Source: Candidatus Zixiibacteriota bacterium
Lineage (GTDB): Bacteria; Zixibacteria; MSB-5A5; GN15; JAAZOE01
NCBI GenBank assembly: GCA_030668485.1
Contig: DAOUTW010000021.1
Location: 1-64,000, forward strand
DNA length: 64,000 bases
Reading direction: 5' to 3'
Under the pieces are notes generated by a model, which made no database searches, had not been told where the DNA came from, and was given only the letters and a program-made list of their open reading frames with translations. This document shows, piece by piece, positions 9,771 to 19,077 of this stretch. The translations under genes were made by a program, and so were the position numbers. Within the stretch, counting starts at the first letter, position 1. Each line of letters begins with the position of its first letter.

Positions 9771-10948
9771 AATGGGATAGCACGACATATCGTCTGACCG
9801 ACCGCGGTCGATTCCTGATGATTGCAATAGTCATAAGTATCGTCGGCGTGGCAGCCTCGGTCGCAGCATTTTTTATCAATCGGGAGCAGTTCTTTTTCTC
9901 CTGGTTGACTTCATTTCTTTTCTGGTTTTCCCTGGCGGCGGGGGGATTGTTTTTTGTTATGCTGCACCATCTGGTCGGTGCGACATGGAGTGTGGTTATC
10001 CGCCGGTTGGCCGAGGCGGTGATGTCGGTTCTGCCATTTCTGGGTATTGCCTTTATTCCGTTGCTCTTCGGGATGCACGATTTGTATCACTGGAGCCATG
10101 CCGATGTCGTAGCGCAGGATGAACTCCTACAATGGAAATCAGGATACCTCAATACTACCTTTTTTGTCATCCGAGCTGTCGTCTACTTTGCCGTCTGGAC
10201 TCTGTTGACATTTTTACTGCGCAAAACCTCATTGGCGCAGGATGCGGGGCATACGCCGGAGCTGGAGGCACGCTTCCGGAAAATCAGCGCTCCGGGAATG
10301 GTCGCTTTTGCCCTCACCCTGACCCTGGCCTCATTCGACTGGCTGATGTCGCTCGATCCTCACTGGTACTCGACTATTTTCGGTGTTTATGTTTTTGCCG
10401 GAGCGGTGGTAGCGGTGCTGGCTTTTTTGATACTGGCAGTCATTATGATGCAGAAGCGCGGCGTTCTAACCGAGGCAGTTACAATTGAGCACTATCATGA
10501 TCTCGGCAAACTGCTTTTTGCCTTCATGATTTTCTGGGCTTACATGGCATTCTCGCAGTATTTCCTGATCTGGTACGGCAATATTCCCGAAGAGACCTTG
10601 TGGTTCCTGCATCGCTGGACCGGTTCCTGGAAAACGGTCAGCCTGGTTTTGGTGTTCGGTCATTTTGTGATTCCGTTCTTTATTTTTATTACCCGGGGAG
10701 CGAAGCGGAACAAATCGTTTTTGTCGATTTTTGTCATCTGGATGCTCTTGATTCACTGGGTTGACCTCTACTGGGTGGTGATGCCGACTTTGCATCCTCA
10801 TGGCGTGCACTTTTCCTGGATTGACATGGCTCCGATGCTGGCCATCGGCGGAGCCTTCCTGGCAAGATTCTGGTATACTCTCGGCGCCCAGCCGCTGGTA
10901 CCGGTGGGCGATCCGCGGCTTGAGAAATCGATCAAGATAGTTAATTAG
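9767..10948 (+). CDS. actF: Alternative complex III subunit ActF, membrane protein
   Basis: 393 residues with about ten hydrophobic segments. It is the ActC-related second large membrane subunit of the quinol:cytochrome c oxidoreductase. Motifs visible are FSLAAGGLFFVMLHHLVGA near residue 60, FDWLMSLDPHWYSTIFGVY near 190 and PHGVHFSWIDMAPM near the end. The start overlaps the actE stop (ATGA). A 12-base gap separates it from the next small gene, so the operon continues. Confidence 0.92.
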   Translation: MKWDSTTYRLTDRGRFLMIAIVISIVGVAASVAAFFINREQFFFSWLTSFLFWFSLAAGGLFFVMLHHLVGATWSVVIRRLAEAVMSVLPFLGIAFIPLLFGMHDLYHWSHADVVAQDELLQWKSGYLNTTFFVIRAVVYFAVWTLLTFLLRKTSLAQDAGHTPELEARFRKISAPGMVAFALTLTLASFDWLMSLDPHWYSTIFGVYVFAGAVVAVLAFLILAVIMMQKRGVLTEAVTIEHYHDLGKLLFAFMIFWAYMAFSQYFLIWYGNIPEETLWFLHRWTGSWKTVSLVLVFGHFVIPFFIFITRGAKRNKSFLSIFVIWMLLIHWVDLYWVVMPTLHPHGVHFSWIDMAPMLAIGGAFLARFWYTLGAQPLVPVGDPRLEKSIKIVN

Positions 10949-10960
10949 CAGGTTATATCT

Positions 10961-11290
10961 ATGAATGATCAGAACAAAAACCATAATCCGAATTCAAACG
11001 ACAAAGCCGGGAAGAAAACCGGCATTGGTCTCATAAAAAGTTTTGTGCTGGTGACGGTGGCGTCTGTAGTCCTGATGGTGCTGATGCTTTTTGTAATTGA
11101 TATATTCTGGGAGGGACAGCCGGGCGCCGATGGCGATGACGGCGCAGCCGCAGCCGCCGCGACACTGCAGAGATTGCGGGACCGAGAAAACCAGGAATTG
11201 TCTTCCTATGCCGTTAGCGACACAGTGAAAGGGGTCTACCGTATCCCGATAGAAAAAGCTATGGAATTAACGGTCGAGGAAGCCCGGTAG
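10961..11290 (+). CDS. Small single-pass membrane protein following actF
   Basis: 109 residues. A hydrophilic Lys/Asn-rich N-terminus is followed by one membrane helix (about residues 24-47, LVTVASVVLMVLMLFVIDIF), an Asp/Ala-rich linker and a C-terminal stretch GVYRIPIEKAMELTVEEA. I recall this YRIPI-xxAMEL ending in small proteins next to respiratory gene clusters, but I do not know a proven function. Its place suggests an accessory or small subunit of alternative complex III (the ActG position) or of the neighbouring oxidase. It is the last gene of the act run, 12 bases after actF. Confidence 0.75.
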   Translation: MNDQNKNHNPNSNDKAGKKTGIGLIKSFVLVTVASVVLMVLMLFVIDIFWEGQPGADGDDGAAAAAATLQRLRDRENQELSSYAVSDTVKGVYRIPIEKAMELTVEEAR

Positions 11291-11526
11291 GGGAGGATAG
11301 CGGAATTACGGTTCAGAGTTCACCGGAATAATCGATCAATGGTTCGGAAGTCGACCGGAATCAGCCTCAACTTTATGGGCACGGGCAGCGTTTTAACGGG
11401 TTATAGCTATTGAAGGTATGGAAGTGCGGAAATACGAGAAACGAGGTACGATGCTGTTGGCTGCCGGGACAATAATTATCCCCCGACTTTATATCATGAT
11501 TTCCGGAAACTGTGGGGAATAATCAA

Positions 11527-13959
11527 ATGCCGTCATTATTCAAAAATGAGCCTGCCGATGATATCCCTGCGGCGACAAATCCTGTTTGCGCTCATTGCGG
11601 CGACCCTTGCGGAACCGGCAGCCCTGAGGAAGACGGCAAACATTTTTGCTGTACCGGTTGCCTGACAGTCTTCAGCATCCTGCGGGGTTCCGACCTTGAC
11701 GAATATTACGCGATTGAAAACAAGCCAGGGCTGAAGCCGAATCAACCCGGACTCGGTGATCGCTATGCCTACCTGGATGATGAAACAATCAAGGATGCGC
11801 TGCTCGATTTCAATGATGGCACCCGCAGTCGTATCACCCTTTCGATACCGCAAATTCATTGCAGTGCATGCATCTGGTTGCTTGAAAATCTATACAGTCT
11901 TCATAAGGGGATTGTTTCTTCGCGGGTCGATTTTTCCCGCCGCGAATTGGCGGTATCGTTCGCTCCCGATCAAATCTCACTGAGAAAACTGGTCGAACTA
12001 CTGGCGTCGATCGGGTATGCACCGGAAATCAAGAAAACCGATATGGGGGACAAACGCCCCGATAAATCATTCCGGAGGCTGTATGGCAATCTGGCTGTGG
12101 CCGGATTTTGCTTCGGTAATGTGATGCTTTTAAGTCTCCCGAATTATTTCGGTCTTGATTGGCTGATAAAGAGCAATATCGGAACGGCGATCAATATTCT
12201 TAAAATCGCGCTGTCGCTCCCGGTGGTTTTTTACAGCGCGCATGATTTCTTTTCCTCGGCATGGCATGGTCTGCGGCAAAAGCAGGTGAACATGGATGTG
12301 CCGATTTCGATCGGAATTACCATCCTTTTCTCTCGCTCGCTCTATGAAATCCTGATTCCGGGGCAGGCCGGGTTTATGGATTCGCTCTGCGCCCTGGTAT
12401 TTCTGTTGCTCATCGGACGTTTGTACCAGAAAAAAACTTATCGCACCCTGTCTAAAAAGGGTGACTTCCAATCGTACCTTCCGATTGCCGTTATCAAAAA
12501 AGAGGGTGATCGGGAAATAACCATCCCGATTGACAATCTGAAAGCGGGCGATCATATCTTAGTTCGCAATCAGGAATTGATCCCGGCCGATTCCAATCTC
12601 GAAAAGGGCGAAGGCCACATCGATTACAGTTTCGTAACCGGCGAATCGGCGCCGGTGACAGTCTCCGCCGGAGAAAAGCTATATGCCGGAGGTCGACAGA
12701 TCGGAGCGGCGATTGAATTGGCGGTTATCAAAAAGCCGTCGCAGAGCTACCTGATGCAGCTTTGGTCGCAGACCGCCGGGGCCATCAAGGATCAGCCTCA
12801 GTTAATGACGCTGGCAACCAAGGTCAGCACCGTTTTTACTCCCACGGTAATTTTAATCGCTATTTTCGCGGGAATATACTGGCTTCAATATGATGGAGCG
12901 CGGGCGCTTGATGCGGCGACGGCGGTATTGATCGTCGCTTGTCCCTGCGCGCTGGCCTTATCGACTCCGTTCGCCCTGGGGACGGCTCACCGTTTATGCG
13001 GGCGAAGCGATCTTTATCTCAAGGACAGTAATGTGGTCGAGAGGCTGGCCCGAATATCACGGATCATCTTTGACAAAACCGGTACGATCACCCAATCGGG
13101 CGCCGAGAAACCTCAATTCAAAGGGAATTACCTTTCGGATGAGAATAAGCGATTGATATATTCAGCGGTAAGGCAATCGACGCACCCGCTTTCGATTCGC
13201 CTCGGCAATTATCTGCACGAATATGAACCATTGCCGGTCGATCAATTTGAAGAAGTCACTGGCCGGGGATTGAAGGCGTTTATCGCCGGGCATGATATTC
13301 TGGTAGGATCGCATCGCTGGGTCTGCGGCAAAGAGGATACCGAGCCGGGTTCATCAAGAATATATGTATCGATTGACGGTAAGACCCTCGGCAGTTTCAA
13401 ATTCGCCAACCTGTTTCGCAAGGGTTTGCGCGAGTTGGTAGAAAATCTTAAAAAACTATACCCGCTGGTATTGCTCACCGGCGATACCGATGCCGAGAAA
13501 AAACGGATTATCGATATTTTCGGCGAAGGTACGGAGATGCGTTTCCGGCAGTCGCCTCATGACAAACTGGCTTACGTTCATGATCGTACTATGAAAGGCG
13601 AGCAGGTATTGATGATCGGCGACGGGATAAACGACTCAGGAGCGCTGGCCGCCGCCTCGGTCGGTATCACCGTAATGGAGAGCGATGCGACTTTTTCCCC
13701 CGAAAGCGACGGTATCCTCAAGGCTGGTAATTTTCGAATGCTGCCCCGATATATAGACCTTTCGCGCGATTGTTTGACTATAATCAAGGTAAGTTTTGGT
13801 CTATCATTTTTATATAATGCGGTCGGATTGTATTTTGCGGCTCAGGGAGCGCTATCACCGATTATAGCGGCTGTTTTAATGCCGGCCAGTTCGGTGACGG
13901 TGGTGCTGTTTGTGACATTGATGACATTTTATCGGGCCGGACGCCGGGGAGTCATATAA
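11527..13959 (+). CDS. ccoI: Copper-translocating P1B-type ATPase, CcoI-like
   Basis: About 810 residues from the ATG at 11527, which has GGGGA at a good distance; a GTG at 11512 lacks one. An N-terminal Cys-rich module (CAHCGDPC...FCCTGC) precedes a metal-binding domain with HCSACIW. The catalytic core has all landmarks: VTGESAPV (actuator), CPC in ACPCALALSTP (transmembrane copper site), the phosphorylation site DKTGTIT, the HP motif in STHPLS and GDGINDS. It exports Cu(I) across the inner membrane. The N-terminal module and the position before ccoS and ccoNO point to copper delivery for cbb3 oxidase assembly rather than general copper resistance. Confidence 0.93.
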   Translation: MPSLFKNEPADDIPAATNPVCAHCGDPCGTGSPEEDGKHFCCTGCLTVFSILRGSDLDEYYAIENKPGLKPNQPGLGDRYAYLDDETIKDALLDFNDGTRSRITLSIPQIHCSACIWLLENLYSLHKGIVSSRVDFSRRELAVSFAPDQISLRKLVELLASIGYAPEIKKTDMGDKRPDKSFRRLYGNLAVAGFCFGNVMLLSLPNYFGLDWLIKSNIGTAINILKIALSLPVVFYSAHDFFSSAWHGLRQKQVNMDVPISIGITILFSRSLYEILIPGQAGFMDSLCALVFLLLIGRLYQKKTYRTLSKKGDFQSYLPIAVIKKEGDREITIPIDNLKAGDHILVRNQELIPADSNLEKGEGHIDYSFVTGESAPVTVSAGEKLYAGGRQIGAAIELAVIKKPSQSYLMQLWSQTAGAIKDQPQLMTLATKVSTVFTPTVILIAIFAGIYWLQYDGARALDAATAVLIVACPCALALSTPFALGTAHRLCGRSDLYLKDSNVVERLARISRIIFDKTGTITQSGAEKPQFKGNYLSDENKRLIYSAVRQSTHPLSIRLGNYLHEYEPLPVDQFEEVTGRGLKAFIAGHDILVGSHRWVCGKEDTEPGSSRIYVSIDGKTLGSFKFANLFRKGLRELVENLKKLYPLVLLTGDTDAEKKRIIDIFGEGTEMRFRQSPHDKLAYVHDRTMKGEQVLMIGDGINDSGALAAASVGITVMESDATFSPESDGILKAGNFRMLPRYIDLSRDCLTIIKVSFGLSFLYNAVGLYFAAQGALSPIIAAVLMPASSVTVVLFVTLMTFYRAGRRGVI

Positions 13960-14160
13960 ATGGAAATTATGATAGTCCTTATCGGTTTTTCTTTGGTGGT
14001 CGCCGGTGGCTTTTTGATCGCGTTTTTCTGGGCGTTGCGCAGCGGTCAGTTCGACGACCTGTTCACTCCGGCAATGAGAATGTTATTCGAGTCCAGAAGA
14101 AAAGGGAGAAGTAAAAAAACAGAGTCAGGAGAGTCGTTACATGGCAACGGAGACATTTAA
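13960..14160 (+). CDS. ccoS: cbb3 oxidase maturation protein CcoS
   Basis: 66 residues, starting directly at the base after the ccoI stop. One N-terminal membrane helix is followed by the FFWALRSGQFDDL motif characteristic of CcoS, a small protein needed for cofactor insertion (heme/copper) into cbb3-type oxidases. The tail is basic. The last 20 bases overlap the start of ccoNO. Confidence 0.92.
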   Translation: MEIMIVLIGFSLVVAGGFLIAFFWALRSGQFDDLFTPAMRMLFESRRKGRSKKTESGESLHGNGDI

Positions 14161-16288
14161 GTACGATAATACGATTGTCCGGGATTTCGGCCTGGCCACC
14201 ATGTTCTGGGGAGTGGTCGGCATGCTGGTGGGATTTTATGCCGCTCTGGAACTGTTCCTTCCGGAATTGAATCTGGGAATCCCCTATATCACTTTCGGCC
14301 GGATTCGCCCGCTGCACACCAACGCCGTGATCTTCGCCTTTGTAGGCAACGGTATCTTCATGGGAGTATACTATTCCCTGCAGCGGCTCTGCAAAGCCCG
14401 GATGTTCAGCGACCTTCTCAGCCGAATTCATTTCTGGGGTTGGCAGGCGATTATCGTTGCGGCGACTTTTACTCTCACCACCGGGATTACTTCCAGCCGG
14501 GAATATGCCGAGCTGGAATGGCCGATTGATATTGCGATTGCCGTAATCTGGGTGATCTTCGGCTGGAATATGTTCGGCACCATTATCAAGCGCCGTGAAC
14601 GGCATATGTATGTCGCGATCTGGTTTTATATCGCTACATTCATTACGGTGGCCCTTCTCCATGTCGTGAATTCTTTTGAATTGCCGGTATCGTTTTGGAA
14701 AAGTTATCCTCTTTACGCCGGGGTTCAGGATGCGCTGGTGCAATGGTGGTATGGTCATAATGCAGTCGCCTTTTTCCTGACGACGCCATATCTGGGTTTG
14801 ATGTATTATTTTGTGCCCAAGGCGGCCAATCGACCGATCTTCTCCTATCGACTGTCGATCGTTCATTTCTGGGCTTTGATCTTTATCTATATTTGGGCCG
14901 GACCGCATCATCTGTTGTACACCGCTTTGCCGGACTGGGTACAATCGCTCGGGACCGCCTTTTCTATTATGCTTCTGGCTCCCTCCTGGGGCGGTATGCT
15001 CAACGGCCTGCTAACCCTGCGTGGTGCGTGGGATAAAGTCCGCGACGATCCGGTCTTGAAATTTTTGGTGGTGGCGATTACCGCTTATGGAATGGCGACT
15101 TTTGAGGGCCCGGCTCTGGCGATTAAATCGGTCAATGCCATCTCTCATTATACCGACTGGACTATCGCTCATGTTCATGTCGGCGCCCTGGGGTGGAACG
15201 GGTTTTTGACTTTTGGCATGCTCTATTGGTTGATCCCTCGGCTTTATAACACCAAACTCTATTCCCGGAAACTGGCCGAGTACCATTTCTGGATCGGGTT
15301 CATGGGGATTTTAGTCTATGCCCTGCCGTTGTATTTCGGGGGTATCATGCAGAGCCTGATGTGGAAACAGTTCACTCCCGAAGGCTTTCTGCTCTATCCG
15401 AATTTCCTGGAAACGGTCATCCAAATTATACCGATGTATATCATCCGGGCCTGCGGCGGTTTGCTTTATTTCACTGGAATTTTGATGGCCGGATATAATC
15501 TGATGAGAACGATTCGTCAGGGAGAGTTGGTACGTGAAGAACAGGCCGAAGCGGCGGTGAGCGAACATAAGGTGGAAAAATATAAGAAGCTGATGTTCAA
15601 GCATCGCATTCTGGAGAGAAAACCGATCGTATTCCTGGTGCTGGTGACAATTGCCGTGGCGATCGGTGGCGTTGTAGAATTTCTGCCGACTTTCCTGGTC
15701 AAGTCGAATGTTCCCACTATCTCGAACGTGAAACCTTATACGCCGCTGGAGTTGGAAGGGCGCGATATCTATGTCGCCGAGGGGTGTTACAATTGTCATT
15801 CCCAGATGATTCGGCCGTTCCGTTCGGAAACGGAACGATACGGGGAATATTCCAAGGCTGGCGAATTCGTTTATGATCATCCTTTCCAGTGGGGATCGAA
15901 ACGCACCGGTCCCGACCTGCACCGCGTGGGCGGCAAATATCCCGATGCCTGGCATTATAATCATATGATCGAACCGAAGATGATGTCACCAGGATCGATT
16001 ATGCCGCCATACCCGTGGCTGACCGAAGATCAGATCGATACCGGCGGCACGGCGGCCAAAATCCGAGCCATGAGAACATTGGGAGTTCCATACGCGGAAG
16101 GTTTTGAGGAGCAGGCTTTGATTGATCTGCAAAGCCAGGCTGAACAGATAACCGCCAATCTGACCGAATCCGGTATAACCGTCGATCCACAGTCGAAACT
16201 GGTTGCCCTTATAGCCTACCTGCAGCGTCTCGGCACCGATATCAGGATGGAATCTGAGGGAAGATCGATGGTTGAGGAGTCGCGATGA
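14141..16288 (+). CDS. ccoNO: Fused cbb3-type cytochrome oxidase subunits I and II (CcoN-CcoO)
   Basis: 715 residues; AGGAG lies well placed before the ATG inside ccoS. The N-terminal 480 residues are CcoN: about twelve helices, heme ligand His59 in RPLHTNAVIF, the copper site in WWYGHNAVAFF and GPHHLLYTALPDW, and the heme pair in AHVHVGALGW. A linker with a further membrane helix leads to CcoO with one heme site, CYNCHSQMIRPF, and a distal Met in GSIMPPYPWL. It reduces oxygen at the binuclear centre and pumps protons. Fusion of CcoN and CcoO is known in Bacteroidetes-type bacteria. The stop overlaps ccoQ (ATGA). Confidence 0.95.
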   Translation: MATETFKYDNTIVRDFGLATMFWGVVGMLVGFYAALELFLPELNLGIPYITFGRIRPLHTNAVIFAFVGNGIFMGVYYSLQRLCKARMFSDLLSRIHFWGWQAIIVAATFTLTTGITSSREYAELEWPIDIAIAVIWVIFGWNMFGTIIKRRERHMYVAIWFYIATFITVALLHVVNSFELPVSFWKSYPLYAGVQDALVQWWYGHNAVAFFLTTPYLGLMYYFVPKAANRPIFSYRLSIVHFWALIFIYIWAGPHHLLYTALPDWVQSLGTAFSIMLLAPSWGGMLNGLLTLRGAWDKVRDDPVLKFLVVAITAYGMATFEGPALAIKSVNAISHYTDWTIAHVHVGALGWNGFLTFGMLYWLIPRLYNTKLYSRKLAEYHFWIGFMGILVYALPLYFGGIMQSLMWKQFTPEGFLLYPNFLETVIQIIPMYIIRACGGLLYFTGILMAGYNLMRTIRQGELVREEQAEAAVSEHKVEKYKKLMFKHRILERKPIVFLVLVTIAVAIGGVVEFLPTFLVKSNVPTISNVKPYTPLELEGRDIYVAEGCYNCHSQMIRPFRSETERYGEYSKAGEFVYDHPFQWGSKRTGPDLHRVGGKYPDAWHYNHMIEPKMMSPGSIMPPYPWLTEDQIDTGGTAAKIRAMRTLGVPYAEGFEEQALIDLQSQAEQITANLTESGITVDPQSKLVALIAYLQRLGTDIRMESEGRSMVEESR

Positions 16289-16503
16289 TTAAATCGGTGT
16301 TGCAATCTATTTCCGGGGTGGAGATTTACTCCATTGTTTCACTGATCCTTTTTATCACCGCTTTTGTTTTGGTGATGATCTGGGTGATTCGCCTTGAAAA
16401 ACAGGACATCAGGCGTTACAGCCTTTTGCCCCTGGATGATTCGTTGTCCGGCGGGGAGACAACCGTCTCAGGTGATCCTTTTTCGAATAGAGCGGAGGAA
16501 TAG
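16285..16503 (+). CDS. ccoQ: Small cbb3 oxidase subunit CcoQ-like
   Basis: 72 residues with one membrane helix (about 14-35, VSLILFITAFVLVMIWVIRL) and a short cytoplasmic tail. Size, topology and position between ccoNO and ccoP match CcoQ/FixQ, the small subunit that stabilises the oxidase. Sequence conservation in this family is weak, so the call rests mainly on context. Start overlaps the ccoNO stop. Confidence 0.8.
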   Translation: MIKSVLQSISGVEIYSIVSLILFITAFVLVMIWVIRLEKQDIRRYSLLPLDDSLSGGETTVSGDPFSNRAEE

Positions 16504-16505
16504 AG

Positions 16506-17180
16506 GTGGCTGAATATAAAGACGAACTACTGGATCATGAGTACGACGGGATCAAGGAGATGGACAACGACCTCCCCCGCTGGTGGCTGTACCTCTTTTA
16601 TCTTTCCATCATCTGGGCGTTTTTATACATGGTCTATTACCATGTTATGGACATCGGGTATTTGCAGGAAGATGAATACCGGAAAGAAATGAATCCGGCG
16701 TATGTGAGAGTAGCCGAGGGCGGTAATAAACTTCTCGGTGTTTTGTCGGAGTATCGCTCCCCGTATTTTAATCCTCGCGGTGATCTAACCCCACGTGAGC
16801 GATATCTGGCCCAGCATGATGGCTCTCCGCTTCTGGTAATGACCAGAGAGACCGACACGACCACTTATGAATTGTTGACCGATGCGATGCTGATCGCCTC
16901 CGGCGGGGAGGCGTTCCAGAAATCGTGCTCTCAATGTCACGGCAAACTGGGCGAGGGAGGGGTCGGCCCCAATTTGACCGATTATTACTGGCTGCATGGC
17001 GCCGATATGACATCGGTCGTCAAGAGTGTCAAGTACGGTTATCCCACCAAGGGGATGATCTCCTGGAGAGGAACATTATCCGAGGAAGAAATAGTCAATG
17101 TGGCCGGTTATGTTCTTTCTCTGAAAGGAACCAGTCCGCCGAATGCCAAAGCGCCGCAGGGGGATCCGGTAGCCGAATAG
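16506..17180 (+). CDS. ccoP: cbb3 oxidase subunit III CcoP, single-heme form
   Basis: 224 residues from a GTG start two bases after ccoQ. The N-terminus (HEYDGIKEMDNDLPRWW) is the CcoP signature, followed by one membrane helix. Only one heme site is present, CSQCHGKLGEGG, with a likely distal Met in KGMISW; classical proteobacterial CcoP has two heme domains. The segment between helix and heme domain (residues 55-135) has no Cys and replaces the first heme domain. It passes electrons from a periplasmic donor to CcoO. Confidence 0.92.
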   Translation: MAEYKDELLDHEYDGIKEMDNDLPRWWLYLFYLSIIWAFLYMVYYHVMDIGYLQEDEYRKEMNPAYVRVAEGGNKLLGVLSEYRSPYFNPRGDLTPRERYLAQHDGSPLLVMTRETDTTTYELLTDAMLIASGGEAFQKSCSQCHGKLGEGGVGPNLTDYYWLHGADMTSVVKSVKYGYPTKGMISWRGTLSEEEIVNVAGYVLSLKGTSPPNAKAPQGDPVAE

Positions 17181-17207
17181 ACCTTCACGGCGAAAGTAGA
17201 AACCGAT

Positions 17208-18602
17208 ATGGAGAATGATTCCTTCCGGGACAGATTGGCGACGGCGGACAAAGAGGGGAAACGATTATGGGTTTATCCGGCCAAACCGAAAGGCCGGCTG
17301 TACCGCGCCCGAACAGTCGTCGCTTCCTTTCTCCTTTTGTTACTTTTCTCCGGTCCCTTTATTAAAATAGGCGGACAACCGCTCCTGCTCCTTGATGTCC
17401 TAAATCGGCGCTTTGTTATTTTCGGATTCACTTTCTGGCCCCAGGATTTTCATCTGTTTGTCATTACTGCCATCGCGGCGGTATTTTTTTTGATTCTGTT
17501 TACAGCAGTATTCGGTCGTCTCTTTTGCGGATGGATATGTCCCCAGACCATATTTTTGGAAATGGTATTTCGTCGTATCGAGTATTGGATCGAGGGCGGA
17601 CCGGCAAAGCAGCGACGGCTTTCGGCCAGCTCCTGGAGCGTTTACAAAATTTACAAACGAGTGCTGAAACATTCTGTCTTTTTCGCCCTCTCCTTTATAA
17701 TCGGGAATCTGTTTCTGGCCTATTTCACAGGGATCGAAAAACTCTTTGAGATTATTACCGATTCACCGGCCAATCATATTGCCGGTTTAACCGGAATGTT
17801 GTTTTTTAGTTTTCTGTTTTATGGAGTTTTTGCCTGGTTTCGAGAGCAGGCTTGTACCCTGGTCTGTCCCTATGGGCGATTACAGGGCGTCCTGATCGAC
17901 AGCAATTCAATTATCGTTGCCTATGATTACAATCGCGGCGAACCGCGCAAGGCGATGGTCAGAGGCGAAGACCGGGCCGGAATCGGCGATTGTGTCGAAT
18001 GCGCCGCCTGCGTTAATGTCTGTCCGACCGGTATCGATATCCGCAACGGTACTCAACTGGAATGTGTCAACTGTACCGCCTGTATCGATGCCTGCAATCG
18101 GACGATGAGAAAAATCGGATTATCCGAGGGGCTGATCCGTTATTCATCGGAAGCTATTCTCAAAGGCGGGAAACGGCTGCGCCTGACCGGCCGCATTATT
18201 ATTTATTCAATTGCATTGACAATTGTTTTATCGATCTTAACTTATATGTCGGTCAACCGGCCCCCCGTGGAAACGACGATCCTGCGGACCCCGGGGATGT
18301 TGTATACGGTAACGGAAAACGACCAGGTGCGCAATTTGTACTCGGTCAAGATGATCAACAAATCGTATGATACGATCCCGGTAGGATTGCGGTTAAAGGC
18401 GCCAGTCGGAGGATCGATCGCAATGGTTGGAGCGGAAATGATCTTGCCTCCAAATGATGTCATCGAGTCGGTGTTTTTTATCAGGATACCGCGTGCCTCC
18501 ATTTTCGGACCGACAACTTTGGTCGTGGTTGAAGTATTGAACGGGGATGAAGTCATGGAGGAAATCACTACCTCCTTCATGGGGCCGTCGGGAGAAGAAT
18601 GA
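17208..18602 (+). CDS. ccoG: Cytochrome oxidase accessory protein CcoG (FixG/RdxA)
   Basis: 464 residues with about five membrane segments. Motifs FCGWICPQTIFLEM and ACTLVCPYGRLQG belong to the NapH/FixG membrane ferredoxin family, and a two-cluster ferredoxin domain follows (CVECAACVNVCP, CVNCTACIDAC). The C-terminal 130 residues form the periplasmic Ig-like FixG domain. Family work links CcoG to Cu(II) reduction for cbb3 assembly. Its stop overlaps ccoH (ATGA). Confidence 0.93.
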   Translation: MENDSFRDRLATADKEGKRLWVYPAKPKGRLYRARTVVASFLLLLLFSGPFIKIGGQPLLLLDVLNRRFVIFGFTFWPQDFHLFVITAIAAVFFLILFTAVFGRLFCGWICPQTIFLEMVFRRIEYWIEGGPAKQRRLSASSWSVYKIYKRVLKHSVFFALSFIIGNLFLAYFTGIEKLFEIITDSPANHIAGLTGMLFFSFLFYGVFAWFREQACTLVCPYGRLQGVLIDSNSIIVAYDYNRGEPRKAMVRGEDRAGIGDCVECAACVNVCPTGIDIRNGTQLECVNCTACIDACNRTMRKIGLSEGLIRYSSEAILKGGKRLRLTGRIIIYSIALTIVLSILTYMSVNRPPVETTILRTPGMLYTVTENDQVRNLYSVKMINKSYDTIPVGLRLKAPVGGSIAMVGAEMILPPNDVIESVFFIRIPRASIFGPTTLVVVEVLNGDEVMEEITTSFMGPSGEE

Positions 18603-19066
18603 TGACACAGGCGACTCGAAAATCAAACTGGGGCAAAGGGATTTTTATCCTCTACGGCGGCTTCGTGCTCTTTATTCTCTCTCTCGTATTCTTCGCCTCG
18701 CAGCAGGATATGGATCTTGTGGAAAAGGATTATTATCAGAAAGAAATGGAATATCAGAATCAGATTGAGCGTAACCGGCGGACGCAACAATTGCCGCGCG
18801 AAGTAGGGGTGCAATATGATGCCGAGTTACAAACCCTGAATGTCAATCTTCCACCGGAATCGCTGGCGCCAACGACCAAGGGACAGATTAAGCTGTATCG
18901 CCCCTCGAGCGCCGATCTGGATATGATATTTGAAGTCAAACCGGACAATGAGGGCCATCAGGTGGTCGACGTGGGGCGGCCGGCAAGAGGATTATGGCAC
19001 GTTCGTATCGCTTGGGGGGAAGGCGACAAAGAATACTACAGTCAAAAAACGATTATTATACCGTAG
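18599..19066 (+). CDS. ccoH: FixH/CcoH family protein
   Basis: 155 residues. An N-terminal helix (about 16-36) preceded by NWGKG, then DMDLVEKDYYQKEMEYQ, which is the FixH pattern (VxxDYYxK), and a periplasmic beta-rich domain. CcoH is an assembly or stabilising factor that stays associated with cbb3 oxidase. Overlap with ccoG and the gap of only 11 bases to the next gene keep it in the same operon. Confidence 0.9.
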   Translation: MMTQATRKSNWGKGIFILYGGFVLFILSLVFFASQQDMDLVEKDYYQKEMEYQNQIERNRRTQQLPREVGVQYDAELQTLNVNLPPESLAPTTKGQIKLYRPSSADLDMIFEVKPDNEGHQVVDVGRPARGLWHVRIAWGEGDKEYYSQKTIIIP

Positions 19067-19077
19067 AGGTTTATAAA

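Noticed and set aside
14063-14944. Long minus-strand frame (293 codons) inside ccoNO
   Set aside because: It lies opposite an oxidase gene with all catalytic residues, and has His/Arg/Asp-rich antisense composition.
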